A DNA stretch of 40,390 bases from Mnemiopsis leidyi (Eukaryota; Ctenophora; Tentaculata; Lobata; Bolinopsidae). A program made the position numbers and the translations under genes. Positions 32,899 through 40,390 of the stretch are shown piece after piece (the first letter of the stretch is position 1; each line of letters starts with the position of its first letter). Location of the stretch: the NCBI GenBank assembly GCA_000226015.1, contig JH153296.1:1-40390 (forward strand). The letters are read 5' to 3'. The notes below the pieces were generated by a model. That model made no database searches. It saw only the letters and a program-made list of their open reading frames with translations, and was not told where the DNA came from.

Positions 32899-35649
32899 TT
32901 ACTCTCTACAAATATCGTCGTCACTCAAATCATCCATCAGTGAGAGCAGTAGACTTAAGCTGTATCTACCATTGGAATCTGCTGATGCGTGACTAACACT
33001 GGTCATTGCTGCGGTGCTTATGTTGGACACAGTGTCTTCGTTTGAAGCAACACGCAGGTTTGGAGCAGATGAGCTAATCATGCTCGATTCTGGATATTTT
33101 GAGTTCAAGCTCTTCTTCTTTTTACTGTTTTTCTTCTTGAAATTGATTCTGCTGAAAAGTTTTTTCTTCGTCTTGGGTTTGGGTTCTACAGGGGCTTCAA
33201 CTTCACCTTCATCTTTTGTATCTCTTATATCATCAAGTTCACTTATTGGAGCAAAAGTTTCTTCATATGGAGAAAATACAATGGGTGGTAGGGTATAATC
33301 TCTTTCATCAGGAACATCGCTTTTAGTAGAAGTGATTGATTGAGCTAAACCGTCAATTTCAGGAATTAGAGAAGTGCTTTCAGTTTGGGCAGATACAGGT
33401 TGTGCAGGACAGTTAATATCCAAAACTGGTACTTCAGGAGTTTCAGATATCTGTTCTGTTTCAAGAGAAGGATTACAGTTCAAAATATCAACGGGAACAG
33501 ATAATGGTCCCTGAGGGTTGGCACACTTTCTATCAATTTCAGAAGCAATAGTAGTTGAATTGCAATCCTCTTTAAGTTCCGCAACAGACTCAGTAGTGTC
33601 CAGGTCTAGAGCAGATGCAAAAGATGAAGCTGTTGCCGAAGGAAAAGCCACCACATCGTGTTCCAATGAAACGGCAGCAGATGACGGAGACAACTCTAAT
33701 TCAGGGGTAGAAGTGGAGTCTTCAGGAGTAAAAGGAGGAGAGGCTACGTTGGCAGGTTGTGGTGGGACGGAAGCAGATACATCACGCTGACCCTGGACTT
33801 CCGTTAAGATTTCACAAGGATTTTCACTGTCTTTATTTGTTTCTTGAGGAGGATGAAGGGATTCTAAATTGGTCGCTGGCTGATAGGATTCAGGAACCTC
33901 ACATTGGTAAGTTTCTAGAGTTATTGTATGGGAATCGGGAGGTTTTACTTCTGACTCTGCTGCAGCTGACGAAGCATCAGTTATAGGTTCCATGGTCATG
34001 GTTAATGTTGAATCGGAAACTTGCGGTTTTTCTAACGATTTTTCAAATTTAAACGGGGAATCAACATTTTCTAGAAGTCTTGAAGAAGAAACTGAAGCTT
34101 CTGCGGCTAATGACGAATGATCAATAGTTTCCAGAACTACTGACAGATTCATATCAGCAGATTTCTGGATATCTGATTGAGAATACGTTGCTGCTTCAAC
34201 CTGACAAACAGGTGGTTCCACAATTACTGATGAAGTTTCGCAAGGTTTCAGCATGGCCACTGTTGGAGCATCGGATGTTTCCTGAGTGATCTCTAGAGAA
34301 CCAAAAGTATCTTGAATTTCAGATACAGTTTCACAGACTATATTAACATTGGCAGCTTCGACAATATAATTAGACGATTCGGAGGCTTTCTGATTACTAT
34401 CTATTTTCGATTCTGGTTTTGTAAGATGAGCATCTTCATCTTGGTCAACTCCATTTTCCGAATAAGTTTGTGATGACTCATTAAATGGATCTGCCAGTAA
34501 AAATTTGCCGTCGTCATCTACTGTCTTGGTGTCGGCTATTTCGTTTTCGAATGCATGCTCATCTAAACTGAGACTTTCTTCTAAACTAGATGCTGTATAC
34601 TTGTTGACGCTATCGAAAGAAAGTGATCTGTGTGATCTGTTTTCAAAACCATTGGATAAATCAGATATATCGCCCTGCTCTGACAATTCAAAAGTCTCAC
34701 AGCTCGAGGCGGAATAGTTACACTCATCCTCTTCCGTCATGATCATGGATACCCGTGGAGAACTATAAGTTTCAGAATCTCCCAGAACGTAAATATCGCT
34801 AATGCAATTAGGGCCGAACGATGTAGCTGGATTTTGTTCGTCCATAGTTAAGTCCAACTCATCTGACGCAATTCTAACGGTCTGCAGATGTCTTGAAATT
34901 GCTTCTCCTTCATCATCGACAGAATGCAAGTCAAAGTTTGTGTCTGGAGGATCCTCAGTGTTGTGTTCAAAGTTATTGAAAGGTTCATCGACAGTAGCAA
35001 CGTTATCATAATGTGGCTCCTCAACAGGACAAACATCATTAGTTTCATGAGATACTTCAACTGCTTCTGTGTCAGGAGTAGCGATACCAAGCACATTAGG
35101 GACTGTCTTTCCAAAACTTTCTACAGAAACGTCAATTTTGCTATCCGAAGATTGTAAAGGAGTTCCCTCAATGTTTGCGTCAGGAATGCAGTCATCATCC
35201 AATTTATTGCCGGTTAATTCTGACTGCTCAGCCGACGAAGAGACATAACCATTACCTTTAGATCGTTCGTCGTTACCACCGTCGTCCAAATCGGCAGTGG
35301 ATGCATGATGTGAGCTCTGCAAGTCCTTATCCACAACCGCTTCAGAAAACGTTTCTTCTAACAATCCTGGTGAAAGATCACACTGGTCGTTAGCTGCTGC
35401 ACCATCATCTGTAGCGCCATATCCTGACTTACTGCCAACAATCTTCTCACTTTCATCGACTCTCGGCACAGCTTTCTCATCCCCACTATCACGATAGGCA
35501 CCGTCACTACTGGAATCAGAGTACTCGGCTGAGTAAGACCGGCTCCTACTTCTTCTTTTGTCATTAGATCTGCGGGGCCGGGGCCTCTTACCCAGACAGC
35601 AAAGCCATAAATAGGGAATAGGCATCAACCATATGCTACGAATAAACAA
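32899..35649 (-). CDS. TGYGATD-family protein 3, long member (916 residues, one exon)
   Basis: Same plan as genes 1 and 4 but with a body three times longer. LWLCCLGKRPRPRR (14-27) is the Cys/basic anchor; Met9 (MPIPYLWLCC) is an alternative start. An Arg-Ser run (KRRSRSRSYS, 31-40) follows, and SGYGATDD is at 75-82. Residues 90-820 are strongly acidic and rich in Ser, Thr, Glu and Pro, with no hydrophobic core, so almost certainly disordered. A diffuse internal repetition is visible (LSVVLETIDHSSLAAEA and LTMTMEPITDASSAAAES, with a third ITLETYQCEVPES). The Lys-rich block KPKTKKKLFSRINFKKKNSK begins near 823, SSSAPNL follows, and the C-terminus is GRYSLSLLLSLMDDLSDDDICRE over the last 23 residues. 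No transmembrane helix other than the short N-terminal run. Function unknown. Confidence 0.88.
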   Translation of the reverse strand: MFIRSIWLMPIPYLWLCCLGKRPRPRRSNDKRRSRSRSYSAEYSDSSSDGAYRDSGDEKAVPRVDESEKIVGSKSGYGATDDGAAANDQCDLSPGLLEETFSEAVVDKDLQSSHHASTADLDDGGNDERSKGNGYVSSSAEQSELTGNKLDDDCIPDANIEGTPLQSSDSKIDVSVESFGKTVPNVLGIATPDTEAVEVSHETNDVCPVEEPHYDNVATVDEPFNNFEHNTEDPPDTNFDLHSVDDEGEAISRHLQTVRIASDELDLTMDEQNPATSFGPNCISDIYVLGDSETYSSPRVSMIMTEEDECNYSASSCETFELSEQGDISDLSNGFENRSHRSLSFDSVNKYTASSLEESLSLDEHAFENEIADTKTVDDDGKFLLADPFNESSQTYSENGVDQDEDAHLTKPESKIDSNQKASESSNYIVEAANVNIVCETVSEIQDTFGSLEITQETSDAPTVAMLKPCETSSVIVEPPVCQVEAATYSQSDIQKSADMNLSVVLETIDHSSLAAEASVSSSRLLENVDSPFKFEKSLEKPQVSDSTLTMTMEPITDASSAAAESEVKPPDSHTITLETYQCEVPESYQPATNLESLHPPQETNKDSENPCEILTEVQGQRDVSASVPPQPANVASPPFTPEDSTSTPELELSPSSAAVSLEHDVVAFPSATASSFASALDLDTTESVAELKEDCNSTTIASEIDRKCANPQGPLSVPVDILNCNPSLETEQISETPEVPVLDINCPAQPVSAQTESTSLIPEIDGLAQSITSTKSDVPDERDYTLPPIVFSPYEETFAPISELDDIRDTKDEGEVEAPVEPKPKTKKKLFSRINFKKKNSKKKKSLNSKYPESSMISSSAPNLRVASNEDTVSNISTAAMTSVSHASADSNGRYSLSLLLSLMDDLSDDDICRE

Positions 35650-37690
35650 GTTAAACTCTGATATTGTTTGTGCTGATATTGTTTGCGGCTCGAATGTGAA
35701 TCAAGAAAATGGGATGTAGAGCTGATAGCGTACTGTGTTGACAAAGCGTGGCAATATTTATGAGTCGAGAAGAGTGTGACTATGGTTGATAAAGATCCTG
35801 TACATCATGAGTTAAACAATGGTGAACTGTGAGCGAGTAAACAAAACCCTGATATTTGCACTGTTGCACTATGAAATTGAAATTTTTAAGTCCAGCAACC
35901 CGACCATAACAACATTTTATTTACTCGATAAAGTCGACATTGGTAACTTAACCGAAAAAAAATTTAAAAAAAAGTTACTTTGGGCTCTTGAACAAAGCAG
36001 AAGTTTAGGAGTGGACTGAGTGGAGGTGCATATAATTGTTGAGCACAATATTACCTGGATGTAGGTTGCTATATCAAACTTTCATCTCATTACAAAAGCC
36101 TACCGAGGTAACAAACATATCCAACCTACACTTAACGCTTAATCCAATTCTTTTAGTCAAATTATTGATGAGAACAGGCAAGTGATAAGAAAAAAAATCA
36201 GAAAAAATCCGCTATAATAATAAAAACTAATGTTAACATTATAACGTAAGTGGTATATAACATTATATTACACATTATACAACACTTTAAAATTGTATCA
36301 ACTTTACTTTAAAAGCCAATTTTGATAAAGTTAAAGTAAATTAATTAACAATGACATGAGAATTATGAACTGACAATAAAAATTTGCTACTAGAAATGAC
36401 CATGTTACCGTTACACCTATTGCTTAAAGTTTAACTCATGAACCATCTGACAATTATGTAACATTCTCATATCGTGAAGACAATGAACTTTAGTTAGTAA
36501 CAAAAATGAGATGACATGAGCTTACCCCGTTTCTTGCCACTGGTTTGGTCCATGAAAGTGATTCGTCAAGGCGTTAAACCACTCAATATCTTACTTACTA
36601 CTTATATAGGAATTCCTTGACACCAGTTTTGTATGTCTAGCAGATCTTATACCCTCTAGATGAAATGGAATTTAGTCGTTTCTGGGGAAAATTTGAGCAC
36701 TAAAAAAGTATTTGATGTGAAATCGTGAAAACTGACGGGTAACAACGATCTGGACCAAGCCTAAGGAGAGTGGAGGTAGGACTAGGAGGGGAAATAGGTT
36801 TTAGACAATATGAGAGATACAGGATTGCACCGTAATTTTGATTGCACCGATGACATGAGACCATGAGATTTGGAGGAGTTGCAATAAAAGTGGAAATATT
36901 AGGAATCAAGAATACCTACGTACCCAGAGAGAAAAATTTCATGGATAGATGTAAGATCTGTAGAATGAATATCGTCCGTAGGACAGGGTTCCAGCTAGTC
37001 AAATAATTAGTGTCTACCCTAATTATGAGTTGAAATGAACTCCTCTGAGATTCCTAAAGGATAACATTATCATGCTGATGATACACATGGATCATCATAC
37101 AGATTAAAAGAAATAAATTCTTTCTATGGAGAACATGGGAAACTGCAAAGCAAGTGCCTCTAGCACTTTAGGACGTGTGCAGGAGGTTGAAGGCACTGTG
37201 AGCATATTGGAAACCTACAACCGAAATGTAAACCTTTCAGTTCATACAAGGACGCAAATGATGCTTAATTACTGGTGGCACTGCCCTACTAAAGAGAATT
37301 TGTATTTCTTGAACTGCGTCCACAACACACAGTACACGCCTCATCAGATTTACAGAACGTGTACAATCAAAATTCCAATGTACACTGGAGAGGTCTAGAA
37401 AAGACTAACGGAGTGTGTATAAGCTGTGTTAAGCAATAATGGGAATAGAGCACAATAAACCAGGCTGGTTCGAACTTCAATAAAACCATAGAGTGACAGA
37501 CGAGATTTCGAAACAAAAAATGAGCACACTGAAAGCTAGCTTATGACACACAGATCGGCCCCCGGATAATGGTTAATGAAGAGCACATTCAATTAGTTAA
37601 GAAGTACATAGTCCCTGATCGAACAAAGGCACATCGCACTGCTCTCCAGCTCTTTTAGAACTGTAAAATTTAGTCTTTCATGAGGCATTT
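35650..37690. other. Intergenic stretch within the gene cluster
   Basis: AT-rich upstream region of gene 3. A short ATG frame with a good donor lies on the minus strand near 36525-36555 (MDQTSGKKR before GTAAGC) and could be an upstream exon, but no matching acceptor phase was found. A 90-codon plus-strand frame at 37126-37398 has no recognisable feature. Confidence 0.5.
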
Positions 37691-37693
37691 CGA

Positions 37694-38244
37694 TTACTTG
37701 TGACTGTGAGCGACACAGAAGTGACTTTGAATTTGTCCGAAATCATGCCAAATTCTTCCGCACTTTCCATAATTCGGCAAGAAGCAGCTCTACAGCTTTT
37801 GGTGAATGGCTAGGGCGATATATGACGGTTTATAGATTTTCACAAAGAACTCTTTTTTGAGGACTTGTGATGTTGGATTTGGATCCACCAAAAAGAAAAC
37901 TCGACAATTTATATTGCAAATGACCGGTAGGGATAATGAATTCAAGTCAGATAAAGAGAATTCGTCCATAGTTCAATGACAAAACACATTTTGCTGTCTC
38001 ATATCTTGCAATAGCTATAACAGTATAACAGTATATTTTGGAAATCTTAAAAAATGAATTAGGTTTATTAACTTACAAATATATGTAAGGTAATTGACCG
38101 GGAAAGCGGTCAAGCGGACCAATGGATCCTCACACAGTATCCCATCTTCATTGCATATTGGTTATGTGAACTGAAGAATTTATCTTCATTTCCAAGTGCA
38201 ATAATAAGACTGAGTAAAATTAGAAGTACAAATTTTAGATGCAT
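37694..38244 (-). CDS. Candidate small secreted cysteine-containing peptide (two exons)
   Basis: Exon 1 (38244-38134) begins with a clear signal-peptide-like stretch, MHLKFVLLILLSLIIALG, then a polar segment ending MGYC at a GTGAGG donor. A phase-compatible acceptor (CTGTAG) at 37790-37792 opens exon 2 (37789-37694), which adds three more cysteines (SCFLPNYGKC...SHFC) and a TAA. The joined product would be 68 residues with five cysteines. The signal peptide is convincing; the acceptor has a weak pyrimidine tract and the join is inferred. It sits between two members of the tandem family on the same strand. Other exons or a chance open frame are possible. Confidence 0.33.
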
Positions 38245-38324
38245 GCAATCTGTATAACTATAAGTCTGAAAAAGTATGCTCTTGGCAGACATAGTAATTA
38301 ACGTCGATTATAAAAATAATGATA

Positions 38325-39116
38325 TCATTCCTTGCAGACATTGTCATCATTCAAGCTATCGAATGAGGCAAGAAGTGAACTAGAAGTGTACTTGCTATAC
38401 GCATCAGTCGACGTTTTCTTCTTGGAAAATAAACGATTTTTCAAAGGTTTTTGCTTCTTTTTATCTTTCACGTTATTGTCAGCAGTGCATATGATGGGGG
38501 TAGAGGAACTTCGCTTTATAGGGGATTCATCGAATTCTTTTGAGTCAACTGAACTCTGATAATTACTTTCACTTTGGTCTTGATTACTGCATTTTTTCTT
38601 CTTAATGCGAAAATTCTTCAAATGAAGCTTTTTCTTTTTCTTTTTTACCAAGTCGGCTCCATCTACACTATTTGTACTAACTGCTTCGCTATTCCTAGGA
38701 AATGTTGCCGAATGACTTTTGTTAATCAACGGAAGTGATGCAAAATCGCAGATACTAAGACCATCAAAACTTAAAGATTGCAATTCGGATTTAGAGTCAT
38801 TTGATGTATCATCTTTAGTGGTAGTCTGGATCATTGGTTGAACTGCGTCAAGTTCAACTGGTTTCAGCTCTTGCTCATATACAGGGGCAGTATCTTCGTC
38901 TGCACTTGGATTTGTAATCAAAAAAGTCGTCAGTTCAATATCATCGGTTGCTCCATACCCGGTCTGCTGACAATGTATCTGACCTCCCACTTCTGTCCCA
39001 TCTTGGAATTCGTCTTCAGTCTGGCTGTCTGTCACATTACTGTTGTCACTTAAAGTCCCTGACGTAGAGGTCCTTTCGTCACAATTGAAAAATCTTCTTC
39101 CGAAACAAAGACACAT
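38325..39116 (-). CDS. TGYGATD-family protein 4 (263 residues, one exon)
   Basis: MCLCFGRRFFNC forms a compact N-terminal Cys/basic anchor with no extra upstream residues. QTGYGATDD is at 51-59, followed by an acidic stretch with LKPVELDAVQP, resembling QPLELYPVDEID after the motif of gene 1. Two Lys-rich blocks follow (VKKKKKKLHLKNFRIKKKK and DKKKQKPLKNRLFSKKK) around SSSTPIICTADN. The C-terminus is SKYTSSSLLASFDSLNDDNVCKE, clearly related to the endings of genes 1 and 3. Like them it lacks transmembrane segments and looks disordered. It is the most 5' member of the cluster within this window. Confidence 0.85.
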   Translation of the reverse strand: MCLCFGRRFFNCDERTSTSGTLSDNSNVTDSQTEDEFQDGTEVGGQIHCQQTGYGATDDIELTTFLITNPSADEDTAPVYEQELKPVELDAVQPMIQTTTKDDTSNDSKSELQSLSFDGLSICDFASLPLINKSHSATFPRNSEAVSTNSVDGADLVKKKKKKLHLKNFRIKKKKCSNQDQSESNYQSSVDSKEFDESPIKRSSSTPIICTADNNVKDKKKQKPLKNRLFSKKKTSTDAYSKYTSSSLLASFDSLNDDNVCKE

Positions 39117-39960
39117 GAGCTCCTAGAATGAGGCTAAAATATATTCCTTTTGAAACTTAAATGATTCGCTGAAATGTAAAAAATGTGAGGAGAACAGCTT
39201 TTGAGTTATGTTCCAAAATAAAGTGAATGTTATAGGCCACTGCTAGTGATCAGTAGGGGCCGGTTTTACTCATTTATGTTATCTTGTAACTCAGATAATA
39301 CTGTACAATTGTTGTTGGATCAATGAATACACTTTAATTAAAGTAATTGCACTATTTCGAATGACAAAGAAAAATATAATAACTGATCGAAATTCAAAAC
39401 AAATTGGGGTTGATAAGGCTAGAAGATCCTTCTGCAATGTCCAGAGCAACTGCAGTACTGCTCTTCTTAAATTTAATTTTGCAAAGCAGAGGATGTTGAG
39501 TTCTATCCTGATAACAATGATCGACAAAATAAACGCAACATGGGATTTGAATAACTCAACACGCAATGTGTTAACAGCAACCCATGAATTAATAGCTGCT
39601 AAGCAAAACAATAGCAGCAAATTCCGAACACTTAAGCTAAAAATTCCTGCAACTTGACAAAGGCTAACAGTAACAACAGATGAAAAACGAGTTGGAAGAA
39701 CCGTGTGAAAGAGGGGCTGTCACATATGACCTATAATATCCTCCAGGAGTGATTCGCGCTTTTTAAAAGGAATAAAATGTGAAACAGATAATGGAAATGA
39801 TTATTCTTTTCATTGTATTATCCAATAAAATTTTTATTTCAACTTTGTTTATTTATTTCAATTTTGATTTTACAATCAATAAGATCGCGTAACTTATAAG
39901 CATATGCTTAAATCAACCATGTGTGACTGAGTGACTTGAATACTGTGAAAGAATGAACTG
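39117..39960. other. Stretch 5' of cluster gene 4, no gene seen
   Basis: Overlapping open frames of about 100 codons on both strands (39291-39657) have no recognisable motif, and a strongly hydrophobic frame opposite a Lys/Asn-rich one is what AT-rich DNA yields by chance. An 18-base phrase resembling TCACATATGAC at 39719-39730 recurs at 39987-39997. Confidence 0.45.
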
Positions 39961-39974
39961 AAAAACTACTACGC

Positions 39975-40390
39975 TTAGGGGTCGTTCACATATGACGTCT
40001 GACGTCAACACCTAGACTCTAGAGGGGGAGGGGGTTTCCAAATGATGACGATTGATGACGAGGGGGGAGGGGGCTTTGGCCAATAATGATGTCATCAAAA
40101 ATTTTTAAGGATCTATAGGATTTTTGTTGAAAATTTTGGATTTCTTTTGAAAATTTTTATCAGAATTTTACAAAATCAGAAGGAAGATTTTCAAGTAAAA
40201 ATTCTGATTCAGAAATCTGGTGAAATACTGTGTTTTTACTGACTTAGTAAGAAAAATTTTTTAAAATTACTTCACACTAAACGAAAAATAAAATTTTTTT
40301 TACATGAAGTAGGGGGGAGGTTCCTACTGTGATGATGTCATTATGGTAATTAAGGGGGGGGGGGGGGGGGGGGGGGTTTGTAAGTTTTTT
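39975..40390. repeat. G-rich probable dispersed element, cut by window edge
   Basis: Begins GGGGTCGTTCACATATGACG and contains repeated GAGGGGGAGGGGG blocks paired with TGATGACG/TGATGTCAT phrases (about 40020-40095 and 40310-40345). It ends in a run of about twenty-two G at 40354-40376. The style is that of a MITE-like repeat; the right end is not seen. Confidence 0.45.

Noticed and set aside
33014..35157. Several plus-strand frames opposite cluster gene 3
   Set aside because: Antisense shadows of the biased Ser/Glu-rich codons of the 916-residue frame.
37126..37398. 90-codon plus-strand frame
   Set aside because: No recognisable domain, signal or splice context; not enough to call a gene.
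39291..39657. Open frames of about 100 codons on both strands
   Set aside because: No motif, no relation to the cluster family; overlapping opposite-strand frames are expected in AT-rich DNA.

Overview
This window is animal nuclear DNA. It is AT-rich, the genes are split by many short GT-AG introns, and long stretches are non-coding with tandem repeats and small dispersed elements. Two assembly gaps are present (10 N at 11388-11397, 14 N at 23717-23730). The gene content (heteromeric-type amino-acid transporter, cyclic-nucleotide-family channel, single-exon class A GPCR, long-chain acyl-CoA synthetase) is metazoan. An early-branching invertebrate such as a cnidarian would fit, but the sequence alone does not fix the phylum.

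Layout. 749-7590 (minus): a 13-exon SLC7-type amino-acid transporter whose exon phases all join into one 569-residue frame. 8.3-11.0 kb: non-coding, ending in a dispersed repeat that abuts the first gap. 11398-12416 (minus): three exons giving the cytoplasmic N-terminus, S1 and the start of S2 of an HCN/CNG-like channel, cut off by the gap. 15389-16594 (minus): an orphan class A GPCR. 16.6-20.9 kb: non-coding, with an old direct duplication, a 12-bp satellite, a pogo-like MITE and two abutting perfect-size hairpins. 21016-26502 (plus): a complete 17-exon ACSL gene of 699 codons. 28-39 kb (minus): a tandem cluster of four essentially intronless genes of one family that I do not recognise. These share a short N-terminal Cys-rich, basic anchor, a (T/S)GYGATD motif (three of four), a Ser/Asp/Glu-rich disordered body, a Lys-rich segment and a C-terminal D-L-(S/N)-D-x-x-(I/V)-C-(R/K)-E motif.

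The two observations most worth following are this gene family and a repeated pattern in the two intron-rich genes. In several places exon-intron junctions, including the splice site itself, have been tandemly duplicated into the adjoining intron. Extra acceptors precede two SLC7 exons and extra donors follow one ACSL exon; use of any of the extra sites I translated would introduce a frame break or a stop.

No operon-like cooperation is expected. The transporter, channel and GPCR are membrane proteins, ACSL is a membrane-bound lipid-activating enzyme, and the cluster proteins look like lipid-anchored, intrinsically disordered proteins of unknown role.
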